The notes under the pieces: generated by a model
Seen by the model: only the letters and a program-made list of their open reading frames with translations
Told to the model about the DNA's origin: nothing
The model's database searches: none
In this document: positions 43,720 to 55,061 of the stretch, one piece after another
How the letters are laid out: each line of letters opens with the position of its first letter
Position numbering within the stretch: the stretch's first letter is position 1
Made by a program: the position numbers and the translations under genes
Source: Mycolicibacterium parafortuitum
Lineage (GTDB): Bacteria; Actinomycetota; Actinomycetes; Mycobacteriales; Mycobacteriaceae
Length of the DNA stretch: 64,000 nucleotides
Reading direction: 5' to 3'
Assembly: GCF_002086815.1 (NCBI RefSeq)
Contig: NZ_MVID01000011.1
Span: 62,001 to 126,000 of the forward strand

Positions 43720-45324
43720 ATGAGCACGCAGCCCTCCGGCACCCCCGCGCAGCAGATCGCCGCAGGTTATGCGGCCGAAGGCGCAGCGGTCGAGCTCGGC
43801 ACCGTCGTCGTCGACGGCGTCTGCGACCCCGCCGCGCGGGTCCGGATTCCGCTGGCCACGCTGAACCGGCACGGGCTGGTGGCCGGTGCGACCGGGACGG
43901 GCAAGACGAAGTCGCTGCAGGTGCTCGCCGAACAGCTGTCGGCGGCCGGGGTGCCGGTGGTGATGGCCGACGTCAAGGGCGACCTGTCGGGCCTGTCCCG
44001 GCCCGGTGAACCCGGCGCCAAGGTGGCCGAGCGCGCCGCCGACACCGGCGACGACTGGGCCCCGGCGGCCTACCCCGTGGAGTTCCTGTCGCTGGGCACC
44101 TCGGGCATCGGGGTGCCGGTGCGCGCGACCATCACCAGCTTCGGGCCGATCCTGCTGTCAAAGGTGCTCGGGCTGAACCAGACTCAGGAATCGACGCTCG
44201 GGCTGATCTTCCACTGGGCCGATCAGCAGGGGCTACCGCTGCTGGACCTCAAGGACCTGCGCTCGGTCATCCAGTACCTGACCAGCGACGAGGGCAAGCC
44301 GCAGCTCAAGGCGCTCGGTGCGGTGTCGACGACGACGGCCGGGGTGATCCTGCGGGCACTGGTGAACCTGGAGGCCGAAGGCGCGGACACCTTCTTCGGC
44401 GAGCCGGAGCTCGAACCCGACGACCTGATGCGCGTCGACGCGTCCGGGCGTGGCGTCATCACGCTGCTGGAACTGGGCAGCCAGGCGGCCCGGCCGGTGC
44501 TGTTCTCGACGTTCCTGATGTGGGTGCTCGCCGATCTGTTCACCACGCTGCCCGAGGTCGGCGACGTCGACAAACCCAAGTTGGTTTTCGTGTTCGACGA
44601 GGCGCATCTGCTCTTCACCGACGCGTCGAAGGCGTTCCTCGACCAGGTCGAGCAGACCGTCAAACTCATCCGCTCCAAGGGTGTCGGTGTGCTGTTCTGC
44701 ACCCAGCTGCCCGCAGACATCCCCAAAGAGGTCCTCAGCCAGCTCGGCGCGCGGATCCAGCACGCGCTGCGCGCGTTCACCCCCGACGATCAGAAGGCGC
44801 TGACCAAGACCGTCCGCACCTACCCGAAAACCGACGTGTACGACCTCGAATCGGCGCTGACGTCCCTGGGCACCGGCGAGGCGGTCGTGACCGTGCTCTC
44901 GGAGAGGGGTGCGCCGACGCCGGTGGCCTGGACCCGGATCCGCGCCCCGCGGTCGCTGATGGACACCATCGGGTCCGACGCGATCGCCGCGGCGGCCGAA
45001 GCCAGCCCGCTGCAGGCCGAGTACGGCCAGACGATCGACCGGGACTCGGCCTACGAACGGCTCGCGGCGCGACTGGCGCCGCCACCGCCGGTGGCCCAGC
45101 CGCCCGTCGCCCCTGCCCCGGCCGAACAACCCCCGGTGTACGTCCCGCCGCCGATCGACATCCCGCCGATGCCCGCACCCGCGTCGACTCCCGAACCCGG
45201 CTTCCTCGACCAGGTGATGGCCAACCCGGCGTTCAAGAGCGCGATGCGGTCGGCGGGAACGGTGATCGGGCGCGAGATCACGCGCAGCATCTTCGGCACG
45301 GGCCGGCGCAAGCGCCGCCGCTGA
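43720..45324 (+). CDS. HerA-like ATPase, DUF853 family (Rv2510c type)
   Basis: 534 aa. Walker [11 protein letters not shown] (Lys62) near the N-terminus, Walker B-like [12 protein letters not shown], and further helicase-like segments ([31 protein letters not shown]). The Pro-rich C-terminus ends in a basic RRKRRR. DUF853 proteins belong to the HerA/FtsK superfamily; their physiological role is not established. A TAGGGT -10 box (43707-43712) ends 7 nt before the ATG (leaderless). Its neighbours orn and cmrA match M. tuberculosis order. Confidence 0.93.
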   Translation: MSTQPSGTPAQQIAAGYAAEGAAVELGTVVVDGVCDPAARVRIPLATLNRHGLVAGATGTGKTKSLQVLAEQLSAAGVPVVMADVKGDLSGLSRPGEPGAKVAERAADTGDDWAPAAYPVEFLSLGTSGIGVPVRATITSFGPILLSKVLGLNQTQESTLGLIFHWADQQGLPLLDLKDLRSVIQYLTSDEGKPQLKALGAVSTTTAGVILRALVNLEAEGADTFFGEPELEPDDLMRVDASGRGVITLLELGSQAARPVLFSTFLMWVLADLFTTLPEVGDVDKPKLVFVFDEAHLLFTDASKAFLDQVEQTVKLIRSKGVGVLFCTQLPADIPKEVLSQLGARIQHALRAFTPDDQKALTKTVRTYPKTDVYDLESALTSLGTGEAVVTVLSERGAPTPVAWTRIRAPRSLMDTIGSDAIAAAAEASPLQAEYGQTIDRDSAYERLAARLAPPPPVAQPPVAPAPAEQPPVYVPPPIDIPPMPAPASTPEPGFLDQVMANPAFKSAMRSAGTVIGREITRSIFGTGRRKRRR

Positions 45325-45336
45325 CCTCGCGAGCGC

Positions 45337-45407
45337 TGACCGCCGAGATTGCTTCTGGGCAGCTCGCTACTCGAACTTCCGCTGCCGGAACGCAATTTCG
45401 GCGAGAG
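45337..45407. repeat. Imperfect palindromic intergenic element
   Basis: GCCGAGATTGC (45342-45352) pairs with GCAATTTCGGC (45392-45402 by eye, one mismatch) around a 40-nt loop. It sits between the convergent DUF853 and cmrA genes. The arms resemble those at 5291-5331 (GCCGAGA..GCATTCC), so the two may be copies of one dispersed element. Confidence 0.5.
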
Positions 45408-45412
45408 AGGGG

Positions 45413-46219
45413 TCAGTCGCCGCCGAGCTTCTTGTAGACCGCGCCGACGATCGGCGCGACGATCGCGCGCGGCGCATAGCCGCTGGCCGCCGACATCGCC
45501 TTCGACGTCACGCCGGGCACGACGCGCATCTTGTTGCGCTCCAACCCATCCAGCGACACCTTGGCGGTGTACTCGGTGTCGATCCACAGGAAGTCCGGGA
45601 TCAATCTCTCGACGAGGGACTGCTCGTCGGGGTCGGGCAACTCGGTGCGCACCGGTCCCGGGGCGAGCACCGTGACGTGCACCCCGGACGATTTCACCTC
45701 GCCGCGCAGCGATTCGCTGAACGTGTTGGCGAAGGCCTTCGTCGCGGCGTAGGTCGCGTTGTTCGGAATCGGGGAGTTGCCCGCGGCGGACCCGGAGATC
45801 AGGATGCCGCCCGCGCCCCGCTCGACCATGCCGGGCAGCACGGCCAGTACCAGGTCGTGCACGCCGAGCACGTTGAGCTGCACCTGTTTCCGCTCCTCGG
45901 CCGGATCCAGCGAGGCGACCGCACCGAACGTCGCGGTGCCGGCGTTCGCGCACAGGATCGAGATATGGCGGGTGGCCAACTCTTCGCAGAACACGTCGCG
46001 CGCAGCCGGGTCGGCCAGGTCGACGGCGCGCACCTCCACGGTCACGCCGAAGTCGGCGCGCAGCCGCTCGGCGAGTGCGTTGAGCACCTCTTCGCGGCGG
46101 GCCGTGATGATCAGGTGGTGGCCACGGCGGGCGAGCTCGACGGCCAGCGCCTCACCGATGTTCTGCGAAGCGCCGGTGACGACGGCGCGAGCGTCCGCGC
46201 TGGGAGCGGGTACTGGCAT
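45413..46219 (-). CDS. cmrA: SDR-family mycolate reductase CmrA (Rv2509)
   Basis: 268 aa from ATG 46219. Rossmann motif VVTGASQNIGEA, NAG motif LCANAGTATFG, catalytic Ser in ISGSAAG, and Tyr157/Lys161 in NATYAATKAF. The sequence and length match Rv2509, the NADPH-dependent reductase that converts the 3-oxo precursor to mature mycolic acid. It is therefore important for the mycobacterial outer membrane. A TATAGT -10 box (46227-46232, minus strand) ends 7 nt before the ATG; the promoter overlaps that of the divergent MFS gene. Confidence 0.95.
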   Translation of the reverse strand: MPVPAPSADARAVVTGASQNIGEALAVELARRGHHLIITARREEVLNALAERLRADFGVTVEVRAVDLADPAARDVFCEELATRHISILCANAGTATFGAVASLDPAEERKQVQLNVLGVHDLVLAVLPGMVERGAGGILISGSAAGNSPIPNNATYAATKAFANTFSESLRGEVKSSGVHVTVLAPGPVRTELPDPDEQSLVERLIPDFLWIDTEYTAKVSLDGLERNKMRVVPGVTSKAMSAASGYAPRAIVAPIVGAVYKKLGGD

Positions 46220-46226
46220 GGGCCGG

Positions 46227-46236
46227 ACTATATCGT
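46227..46236. promoter_or_regulatory. Overlapping divergent leaderless promoters (cmrA / MFS)
   Basis: The minus-strand -10 TATAGT (46232-46227) and the plus-strand -10 TATCGT (46231-46236) overlap by two bases. Each ends 7-8 nt before its own ATG (46219 and 46245). Only 25 bp separate the two start codons, so the genes must compete for polymerase. Confidence 0.55.
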
Positions 46237-46244
46237 GAGCGACC

Positions 46245-47558
46245 ATGAGCCAGCTGCCGCCCACGACCGGTCCGCCCACCGATGCGGCACCGCGTTCGCG
46301 CGTGCTGGCCTGGGCGATGTGGGATTTCGGGGCGACGGCGATCAACGCGATCGTCATCACGTTCGTCTTCACCGTCTACCTGACCACCACCGTCGGCGAC
46401 GACCTGCCGGGGGACACCAGCCCGGCGAGCTGGCTGGGCCGCGCGCTGGCGCTGGCGGGTCTGGTGGTGGCGCTGCTGGCCCCGGTCACCGGGGTGCTGG
46501 TCGACGCACCCTCGCGTCGCCGCCGCGCCCTCGCCGTGCTGACCGGGCTCGTGGTGCTGTTCACGGCCGCACTCAGCCTGATCCGCGACGACCATCGCTA
46601 CCTGTGGCCGGGTCTGGTGGTGCTGGCGTGCACGGCCGCGTGCAGCGAGCTGGCCACGGTGCCCTACAACGCGATGCTGCGCGAACTGTCCACCCCGCAG
46701 ACGTCGGGCCGCATCTCCGGCATCGGATTGGCGTTGGGCTACTTCGGTAGCGTGCTCGCGCTGCTGGTGGTCTATCTGGGTTTCATCTCCGGCGACGGCG
46801 ACACCCGCGGACTGCTCGGGATACCCGTCGCCGACGGCCAGAACGTGCGCGCGGCGATGCTGCTGGTCGCCGCGTGGTTCGCGTTGTTCGCGCTTCCTCT
46901 GCTGATCTGGGCGCCGAGGAACGACTCGGCGCCCCCGCCGCGGGTCGGCTTCTTCGGTGCGTACCGGCGGCTGTGGACCGACGTCCGCGCCGAGTGGCGC
47001 CGCGACCGCAACCTCGTCTACTACCTGGGCGCCAGTGCCGTGTTCCGGGACGGGCTGACCGGGATCTTCACGTTCGGCGCCGTGCTCGGCGTCAACGTCT
47101 ACGGGGTCTCGGAGGCCGACGTGCTGCTGTTCGGCGTCGCGGCGTGCGTCGTCGCGGCGCTCGGGGCGGTCGTGGGTGGGCGCTTCGACGACCGGGTGGG
47201 CTCCAAGACGGTGATCGTCGCGTCGCTGTCGGCGTTGATCGCGGTGGGTCTGACCCTGATGGCGGTGTCGGGACCGTTGGCGTTCTGGGTGTGTGGGCTG
47301 CTGCTGTGCCTGTTCATCGGCCCGACGCTGTCCTCGGCGCGCACCTTGATGATGCGGATGGCCGAACGCGGCAAGGAAGGCGTCACGTTCGGGCTGTACA
47401 CCACGGCGGGTCGCGCCGCGACTTTCCTGGCGCCGTGGCTGTTTTCGTTGTTCATCGACGTATTCGACAGCTACCGCGCCGGGATGGGTGGCCTGGTGCT
47501 CGTCGTCGTGCTCGGGCTGGTGCTGTTCCTTCCGGTGCGCGCCCCGCACCGCATCTAG
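46245..47558 (+). CDS. MFS transporter, UMF1/Atg22-like (Rv2508c type)
   Basis: 437 aa with twelve transmembrane helices. The first helix region LAWAMWDFGATAINAIVITF and the loop LVDAPSRRRRALAV are typical of the UMF1 (Atg22-related) branch. ACSELATVPYNAML and GRISGIGLALGYFGS are also characteristic. The substrate is unknown; amino acids have been proposed for relatives. It is conserved beside cmrA in mycobacteria and convergent with the MmpS-like gene (4 bp apart). Confidence 0.92.
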   Translation: MSQLPPTTGPPTDAAPRSRVLAWAMWDFGATAINAIVITFVFTVYLTTTVGDDLPGDTSPASWLGRALALAGLVVALLAPVTGVLVDAPSRRRRALAVLTGLVVLFTAALSLIRDDHRYLWPGLVVLACTAACSELATVPYNAMLRELSTPQTSGRISGIGLALGYFGSVLALLVVYLGFISGDGDTRGLLGIPVADGQNVRAAMLLVAAWFALFALPLLIWAPRNDSAPPPRVGFFGAYRRLWTDVRAEWRRDRNLVYYLGASAVFRDGLTGIFTFGAVLGVNVYGVSEADVLLFGVAACVVAALGAVVGGRFDDRVGSKTVIVASLSALIAVGLTLMAVSGPLAFWVCGLLLCLFIGPTLSSARTLMMRMAERGKEGVTFGLYTTAGRAATFLAPWLFSLFIDVFDSYRAGMGGLVLVVVLGLVLFLPVRAPHRI

Positions 47559-47562
47559 GGAA

Positions 47563-48348
47563 CTACCCGGTCGACGTGCAGATGGTCAGGCCGACACCGG
47601 TGCTCAGGTCCATCTGCACACCGTTGACCGAGATCGAGCACGTCACCTCTCGGCCGACGTTGATGATGCTGATGCTGGCCGACGTCTCGCCCGGCTGCGG
47701 CAGCGCCACCTCCTTGCTCCACGGCAGCATCACGTTGAACTCGGTCTGCAGCAGCCCGCCGGTGTCGACGTAGGTCAGGTTGATGGCCCGGCCCTGGCCG
47801 TCGACGGTGTAGACGACGGAGTCGGTGGCCCCCCGCGTCGTGGGCGGTTTGAGCGGTGTCGTCGGGCCGGTCGGAAGCGTGGGCAGCGGCGCCACCGGGG
47901 TGGACGGCCTCGTGGTGGTGCGCGGCGCGCGGGTCGTGGGCGTCGGAGACGGGGTGCTCAGCGACGGCTCCGGTACCGACGGCAGCGGGGCCACCACCGT
48001 CTGCTGCCGCGAGCTGTTGACGATCACGAGCGCGATCACCAGACCGATGACCAGGACCACGGCGACGCCTGCGACGACCCACAGCCAGCGGGGTGACTTC
48101 GGGTCCTGCTGCGGCGGCTCGGCGCCGTAGCCCTGCGGGTTGGGGGGCGGGTACTGACCCGTCGCGTACGGGTCGTAGCCGTACGGCGGGTACGCGGGAA
48201 GGCGCTCGGTGGGTTGCGGAGCCTGCGCCGGCTGCTGATACGGCGGTCCGTACGGCGTCTGACTGGCGTAGGCAGGATCGGAGTATCCGGAGTACCCGGA
48301 GTTGCGGTCACCCCATTGATCGCTGCCGCGGTCAGGTGAATCTTTCAT
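47563..48348 (-). CDS. Proline-rich membrane protein with MmpS-like domain (Rv2507 type)
   Basis: 261 aa from ATG 48348 (GAGGTGGG just upstream). A cytoplasmic Pro/Tyr/Gln-rich N-terminus (about 85 residues, YGPPYQQPAQAPQP) is followed by one transmembrane helix (LWVVAGVAVVLVIGLVIALV), a Thr/Pro-rich stalk, and an outer MmpS-like beta domain (VVYTVDGQGRAINLTYVDTG to CSISVNGVQMDLSTG). MmpS proteins work with MmpL exporters, but no mmpL is nearby. Probable role: envelope protein or interaction scaffold. Confidence 0.9.
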   Translation of the reverse strand: MKDSPDRGSDQWGDRNSGYSGYSDPAYASQTPYGPPYQQPAQAPQPTERLPAYPPYGYDPYATGQYPPPNPQGYGAEPPQQDPKSPRWLWVVAGVAVVLVIGLVIALVIVNSSRQQTVVAPLPSVPEPSLSTPSPTPTTRAPRTTTRPSTPVAPLPTLPTGPTTPLKPPTTRGATDSVVYTVDGQGRAINLTYVDTGGLLQTEFNVMLPWSKEVALPQPGETSASISIINVGREVTCSISVNGVQMDLSTGVGLTICTSTG

Positions 48349-48448
48349 GCCCACCTCATGGCTGCGAGGGTACCTGTGCGGCCGCTCAGAGCCGTCGAGC
48401 ACCGGCCGACCCGGCGGCGCCGGGGCCGACCGTGCACAATCGGGAACC

Positions 48449-50311
48449 GTGGCAGAACAGGTCCGCCGGATTTACGGCGCGTCGATGTCACCTGACGCCA
48501 CCGCGTTCGCCCACCTCGTCGACGACGGCGGGTATCCCCGGGCGGTCCAGCGGTTCCTGCGCGGGTGGCGCGCGAGCTCGTCGCGCGACGTCGAGCTGCC
48601 CGTCGACGGCCCCGTCACCCGCGTACTGCACTCCGCCGACGGGCACTGGCTGGCCTGCCAGGTCGCGCCCGAAGGCAGTACCCGTAGCCAGATCTGGGTT
48701 GTCACAACGGATCCCGATGACCGCGCGGCCCGCCGGATCGACTATTGGCCGTCCGGGGTGGAGGGCACCGCGGAGCTGATCGGGTGGGACGGCACGCTCG
48801 TCGCGGCGATTCTGACCGGTGAGGACGGTGTCGGCAGCTCCTGCCTGATCGATCCCTCGGGTGGGCCGACCACCGTGCTGGACCGCCGCTCGGGTGGGCG
48901 CCTGGTCGACGCGTGGGCCGGTGCCTCGCTGGTGCGGGTCGGTCCGCGCGGCTACCGCGACCTGATCATGCTGCGTGGACTGGTCGAGACCGGGCTGCTG
49001 CCCTATGACCCAGGTTCCACCACCGACACCGGTGTGATCCTCGACGACCACCACCCCAGACGGCTGCGCACCGGCCCCGACGGGGAGCACTTCGCGCTGT
49101 ACCAGCCCGCCAAGACCTACGACGTCAACAGCACCGAGGGCTACGTGCGGGCACTGATCCGCAGCGAGAACGGCGCCGAACACGCGCGGCTGCTCGAGGT
49201 GAGGGTGACCGCGGAGGGCGTCACCTACCAGGTGGTGGCCGAACGGCCGGGTTGCGAACTCGACGAGTTCACCGTCAGCGACGACCTGTCGACGGTGGCT
49301 CTGCTGTGGAACCTGCACGGCGCCAGCGAATTACAGATTCTCGAATACGCCGACGGGACGCTCTACGATCCGATCCCGCTGCCGGGCATGGTGGCCAGTG
49401 AGCTCAGCATCAGCGCCGGCGGGTCGATGCTGGCGCTGACCGTCGAAGGTCCGTCGAACCCGCCGACGGTGGAACTGGTCGATCCCCGCAGCCGGGAGTG
49501 GCAACTCGTCGACCGCGAACCCTCCAGCGGCCCGGTGTCGGCCGATCCGACCTTGGAGACCATCACCGCCCGCGACGGCATGACCTTCAGCGGATGGCTG
49601 TTCACGCCGCCCGACGGCGTCGAGACGATCGGCGCGATGCTGTTCCTGCACGGCGGACCCGAAGGGCAGGGCAGACCCGGGTACAACGAGTTCTTCCCGG
49701 CGCTGCTCCAGGAGGGAATCTGTGTCTTCCTGCCGAACGTGCGCGGCTCGGGGGGATTCGGCCGGTCCTTCATGCACGCCGACGACCGCGAGCGCCGGTT
49801 CGCCGCGATCGACGACGTCGCCGATGCGGTGCGGTTCCTGGTCGACGGTGGTCACGCGCCCGAGGGCAAGGTGGCGTGCTGCGGCTGGTCCTACGGTGGC
49901 TACCTGACCCAGGCCGCATTGGCGTTCCACCCCGACCACTTCGCCGCGGGCATCAGCATCTGTGGCATGAGCGACCTGAACACCTGGTACCGCAACACCG
50001 AACAATGGATCGCCGCGGCGGCCTATCCCAAGTACGGGCATCCGGTCAGCGACCAGGATCTGCTCGAACGGCTGTCCCCGCTGCCGCGCGCCGAGGCGAT
50101 CACCGCGCCACTGCTGCTCGTGCACGGCCTCAACGACACCAACGTGCCGCCGAGCGAGTCGCAGCAGATGTGCGAAGCGCTGAGCGCGCTCGGACGCAAG
50201 GTCGAACTGCTGACCTTCGACGACGACGGCCACGAGATCGACAAACGGGAGAACCGCGCGGTGTTGCGGCGCGCGATGTGCGATTGGCTCACCGCGGCAT
50301 TCGCTCGATGA
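48449..50311 (+). CDS. S9-family prolyl oligopeptidase-like serine peptidase
   Basis: 620 aa from GTG 48449; the frame is open upstream but overlaps the divergent gene's promoter. The N-terminal two thirds form a beta-propeller-like region. The C-terminal alpha/beta hydrolase domain has Ser481 (GWSYGGYLTQ), Asp563 (HGLNDTNVPP) and His595 (DDDGHEID), plus the oxyanion stretch FLHGGPEGQG. No signal peptide, so it is cytosolic: a dipeptidyl or oligopeptidase or related acyl hydrolase. It has no counterpart that I recall at this point of the M. tuberculosis map. Confidence 0.92.
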   Translation: MAEQVRRIYGASMSPDATAFAHLVDDGGYPRAVQRFLRGWRASSSRDVELPVDGPVTRVLHSADGHWLACQVAPEGSTRSQIWVVTTDPDDRAARRIDYWPSGVEGTAELIGWDGTLVAAILTGEDGVGSSCLIDPSGGPTTVLDRRSGGRLVDAWAGASLVRVGPRGYRDLIMLRGLVETGLLPYDPGSTTDTGVILDDHHPRRLRTGPDGEHFALYQPAKTYDVNSTEGYVRALIRSENGAEHARLLEVRVTAEGVTYQVVAERPGCELDEFTVSDDLSTVALLWNLHGASELQILEYADGTLYDPIPLPGMVASELSISAGGSMLALTVEGPSNPPTVELVDPRSREWQLVDREPSSGPVSADPTLETITARDGMTFSGWLFTPPDGVETIGAMLFLHGGPEGQGRPGYNEFFPALLQEGICVFLPNVRGSGGFGRSFMHADDRERRFAAIDDVADAVRFLVDGGHAPEGKVACCGWSYGGYLTQAALAFHPDHFAAGISICGMSDLNTWYRNTEQWIAAAAYPKYGHPVSDQDLLERLSPLPRAEAITAPLLLVHGLNDTNVPPSESQQMCEALSALGRKVELLTFDDDGHEIDKRENRAVLRRAMCDWLTAAFAR

Positions 50312-50359
50312 CCTGTCCGAGCTGAGGTTTACCGGAATTTTCCGCGGGGTAAAACCTTG

Positions 50360-50384
50360 CTGCGCGCCACTTCCGGGCGCGCAG
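50360..50384 (+). terminator. Hairpin after S9 peptidase, before small ORF
   Basis: CTGCGCGCC (50360-50368) pairs perfectly with GGCGCGCAG (50376-50384) over a 7-nt loop. It ends 3 nt before the AAGGAGG site of the next gene. It is either a terminator of the peptidase transcript or a 5' UTR structure of the small gene. Confidence 0.55.
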
Positions 50385-50400
50385 ACCAAGGAGGCACACA

Positions 50401-50604
50401 ATGCGAGGAATTCTCGGGGTCATTGTGCTCGTCTGGTTGTTGATCGGCGTGTTCGCCGCGTATCAACGCGATTACTTCAGCGGTAGCGAAACGAATTGCG
50501 CCACAGCCGGAAGCATCGCATTGACCGTCGTGGCCGGGCCGCTGAACTATGCGGGCGTCAACCCGAAAGTCACCGAATGCAACGTCCCGCAACCCAGTCA
50601 GTAG
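50401..50604 (+). CDS. Small membrane or secreted protein (67 aa)
   Basis: ATG 50401 follows a near-perfect AAGGAGG (50388-50394) at a 6-nt spacing. An N-terminal hydrophobic helix (ILGVIVLVWLLIGVFAAY) is followed by a mature part with two Cys (SETNCATAG, VTECNV) that may pair outside the membrane. Family not recognised with certainty; small proteins of this type are common in actinobacteria. It is followed 36 bp on by a second tiny membrane-protein gene. Confidence 0.75.
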   Translation: MRGILGVIVLVWLLIGVFAAYQRDYFSGSETNCATAGSIALTVVAGPLNYAGVNPKVTECNVPQPSQ

Positions 50605-50640
50605 AACGCTGATTGGCCGACCGGAAAGAAATGGACTGAC

Positions 50641-50796
50641 ATGATCGTCTTCGGAGCGATTCTGCTGCTTCTGGGATACCTGTTCAGCATGCCGATCCTG
50701 TTCTACATCGGCATCGTGCTGCTCGTCATCGGTGCGGTGTTCTGGATCCTGGGATCCGTTGGCCGCCCGGTCGCGGGTCGCAGAGCCTGGTATTAG
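50641..50796 (+). CDS. Tiny two-helix membrane protein (51 aa, DUF6131-like)
   Basis: Below the usual ORF length cut-off. ATG 50641 opens a frame to TAG 50794-50796. The protein is almost entirely two transmembrane helices (MIVFGAILLLLGYLFSMPIL and LLVIGAVFWILGSVGR) with the basic, aromatic end GRRAWY, the pattern I recall for DUF6131 in actinobacteria. GGAAAG lies upstream. Probably co-transcribed with the 67-aa gene; function unknown. Confidence 0.72.
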   Translation: MIVFGAILLLLGYLFSMPILFYIGIVLLVIGAVFWILGSVGRPVAGRRAWY

Positions 50797-50816
50797 CAGG
50801 CGGACTCACTCGACGC

Positions 50817-51431
50817 CTAGCTGTTTGCGGCCGAGGTCAGCGCCGCGACCGTCATCTCCCGTAAGACGGTGCGCGAGCTGGCCTCGGCCGTTTTCGTCGC
50901 TCCCGGCTTCATGCTGTGGGCTGTCGAGTTGAGCAGACCGAACGTTCCGTGGGCCATCACGCGAGCAGCGGTCTCGGTCAACAGGGGATCGCGCCGCTGC
51001 AACACGTCCACCCAGATCTCGACGTACTGCCGCTGTTTACGCCGCACCTGACGCTTCGCCACGGGCGGCAGGTTGCCCAGGTCGCGGTCCTGGATGCGGA
51101 TCAGGTCGGACTCGTCGAGGGCGAAGTCCAGATGGAAGTCGATCAGGTTCTGCAGCGCCGAGTCCGCGTCGGCGGCGGCGTCGACCACTTCGGTCGCACC
51201 GGCCAGCAGTCGGGTGCTGATCCCCACCAGCAGCTCCGACAGCAGGGCCTCCTTGTTCGGGAAGTGCCGGTAGATCGCCGGGCCGCTGACCCCGGCAGCG
51301 GCGCCGATGTCCTCGAGCCGCACCGCCAGATAGCCGTGTTCGGCGAACAGCCGCTCGGCCGCGGCGACCAGCTGACCACGGCGATCGGACTTCGCCCTGC
51401 TGCGTGGCGAGGCCGCATCCGTGGAAGCCAT
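50817..51431 (-). CDS. bkaR: TetR-family regulator, BkaR (Rv2506) type
   Basis: 204 aa. N-terminal HTH: AAERLFAEHGYLAVRLEDIG followed by VSGPAIYRHFPNKEALL. The C-terminal domain is helical. It is divergent from accD1, like Rv2506 in M. tuberculosis, where BkaR represses branched-chain amino acid/keto acid catabolism. Two 16-bp palindromes (51466-51481, 51492-51507) lie between them and are its probable operators. The ligand is likely a leucine-pathway acyl-CoA (inference). Confidence 0.9.
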   Translation of the reverse strand: MASTDAASPRSRAKSDRRGQLVAAAERLFAEHGYLAVRLEDIGAAAGVSGPAIYRHFPNKEALLSELLVGISTRLLAGATEVVDAAADADSALQNLIDFHLDFALDESDLIRIQDRDLGNLPPVAKRQVRRKQRQYVEIWVDVLQRRDPLLTETAARVMAHGTFGLLNSTAHSMKPGATKTAEASSRTVLREMTVAALTSAANS

Positions 51432-51465
51432 GTGACGAACCTCCCGCCGATGGTAGACACCAACA

Positions 51466-53076
<1,611 letters not shown>

Positions 53077-53078
53077 AC

Positions 53079-55061
53079 ATGTTCGATACGGTTCTGGTGG
53101 CCAACCGCGGCGAGATCGCGGTCCGGGTCATCCGCACGCTGCGCTCGATGGGGATCCGCTCGGTCGCGGTGTTCAGCGACGCCGACGCCGGCGCCCGGCA
53201 CGTCCGGGAGGCCGACGTCGCGGTCAACATCGGGCCCGCTCCGGCGCGACAGAGCTACCTGTCCGTCGACGCGCTGCTGTCCGCGATCGAGCGCACCGGC
53301 GCGCAGGCCGTCCATCCAGGATACGGATTCCTTTCGGAGAACTCGCAATTCGCCGATGCGCTGAAGTCCGCGGGGGTGGTGTTCATCGGCCCGCCGGTCT
53401 CGGCGATCGAGACCATGGGCGACAAGATCTCGGCCAAGGCGGCCGTCTCGGCGTTCGGTGTCCCCGTAGTTCCGGGGATCTCGCGGCCCGGGCTGAGCGA
53501 CGACGATCTGATCGCCGGCGCGCCGGAGATCGGCTTCCCGGTCCTGGTGAAACCGTCCGCCGGCGGCGGCGGTAAGGGGATGCGGGTCGTCCAGGAAGCC
53601 AGTGAGTTACTCGCCGCCCTCGTCTCCGCCCGCCGCGAGGCGGCGTCGGCGTTCGGTGACGACACGCTGTTCCTGGAGCGGTTCGTGCTCAACCCGCGCC
53701 ACATCGAGGTGCAGGTGCTCGCCGACAACCACGGCAACGTCGTGCATCTCGGTGAGCGGGAGTGCAGCCTGCAACGTCGCCACCAGAAGGTGATCGAAGA
53801 GGCGCCGTCGCCGCTACTCGATCTCGACACCCGCGCGCGGATCGGCACCGCGGCTTGCGACACCGCACGCAGTGTCGACTACACCGGGGCGGGAACCGTC
53901 GAGTTCATCGTCTCCGCCGACCGGCCCGACGAGTTCTTCTTCATGGAGATGAACACCCGCCTGCAGGTCGAACATCCGGTCACCGAGATGGTGACCGGAC
54001 TCGACCTGGTCGAGCTGCAGGTCCGGGTCGCCGCGGGGGAGAAGCTGCCGATCGAGCAGCACGACATCCGGCTCGACGGCCACGCGATCGAGGCGCGGGT
54101 GTACGCCGAGGATCCCGCGCGCGGATTCCTGCCCACCGGCGGCGATGTCGTCGGTCTGCGGGAACCGGCCGGGCCCGGCATCCGCGTCGACTCCGGGCTG
54201 CGGGTCGGCACCGTGGTCGGCAGCGATTACGACCCGATGCTGGCCAAGGTGATCGCGCACGCCGCCGACCGTCCGGCCGCACTGCGCGCGCTCGATGCCG
54301 CGCTCGCCGACACCGCGGTGCTCGGGCTGACCACCAACGTGGAGTTCCTGCGCTTCCTGCTCGCCGACCGCGACGTCGTCGCCGGGGACCTGGACACCGG
54401 GCTGCTCGACCGGCGGCTGCCCGATTTCGTGCAGGCGCTTGCCTCCGACGACGATTTGATCGCCGGGGCCGCCTACCGCTGGCTGCGGTCCTGGCCCGTG
54501 ACGCCCGCAGACCCCTGGGAGGTGCCGTCGGGCTGGCGCATCGCCGGCCGCGCACCCACCACCGTCCGGTTGCACGCCGGTGAGCGCACCGACCACGTCT
54601 GGCTCACCGGCACCCCCGACAACGCGACCGCGACCGTCGAAGGCGGGGAAACCCGAACGCTGCGCGCGGAATTGGACGGCGACCGGCTTGCGGTCACGAT
54701 CGACGGACTGCGCACCGACTACACCGTCGCCGAGGCCGGACACCAAGTGTGGCTGGCCGGCGCCGGACGCGTCGCGATGATCGAGGAGGTCCGCGAGGCG
54801 CCGGTGCGCCCCGACGACGAACACAGCGGAGACGCCGAACTGACCAGCCCGATGCCGGGCGCCGTGGTCGCCGTCGGCGTCGAGGACGGGGCGACCGTCG
54901 CGGCGGGGACCGTGGTGGTCACCGTCGAGGCGATGAAGATGGAGCACGCGTTGTCCGCACCCGTCGACGGGGTGGTGGAACTGTTGGTCGACGCGGGCGA
55001 ACAAGTCAAGGTGGGTCAGGTCCTGGCCCGCGTAACGGCAAGCAAGGAGCCGCAATCATGA
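53079..55061 (+). CDS. accA1: Acyl-CoA carboxylase alpha subunit (biotin carboxylase + BCCP)
   Basis: 660 aa from ATG 53079, two bases after accD1; the longer open frame is a shadow of accD1. Biotin carboxylase domain: [27 protein letters not shown], the ATP-grasp loop [11 protein letters not shown], and [15 protein letters not shown] linker domain and a C-terminal biotin carrier domain follow, with VEAMKMEH (biotinylated Lys620). It supplies carboxybiotin to AccD1. It overlaps fadE19 by ATGA. Confidence 0.96.
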   Translation: MFDTVLVANRGEIAVRVIRTLRSMGIRSVAVFSDADAGARHVREADVAVNIGPAPARQSYLSVDALLSAIERTGAQAVHPGYGFLSENSQFADALKSAGVVFIGPPVSAIETMGDKISAKAAVSAFGVPVVPGISRPGLSDDDLIAGAPEIGFPVLVKPSAGGGGKGMRVVQEASELLAALVSARREAASAFGDDTLFLERFVLNPRHIEVQVLADNHGNVVHLGERECSLQRRHQKVIEEAPSPLLDLDTRARIGTAACDTARSVDYTGAGTVEFIVSADRPDEFFFMEMNTRLQVEHPVTEMVTGLDLVELQVRVAAGEKLPIEQHDIRLDGHAIEARVYAEDPARGFLPTGGDVVGLREPAGPGIRVDSGLRVGTVVGSDYDPMLAKVIAHAADRPAALRALDAALADTAVLGLTTNVEFLRFLLADRDVVAGDLDTGLLDRRLPDFVQALASDDDLIAGAAYRWLRSWPVTPADPWEVPSGWRIAGRAPTTVRLHAGERTDHVWLTGTPDNATATVEGGETRTLRAELDGDRLAVTIDGLRTDYTVAEAGHQVWLAGAGRVAMIEEVREAPVRPDDEHSGDAELTSPMPGAVVAVGVEDGATVAAGTVVVTVEAMKMEHALSAPVDGVVELLVDAGEQVKVGQVLARVTASKEPQS

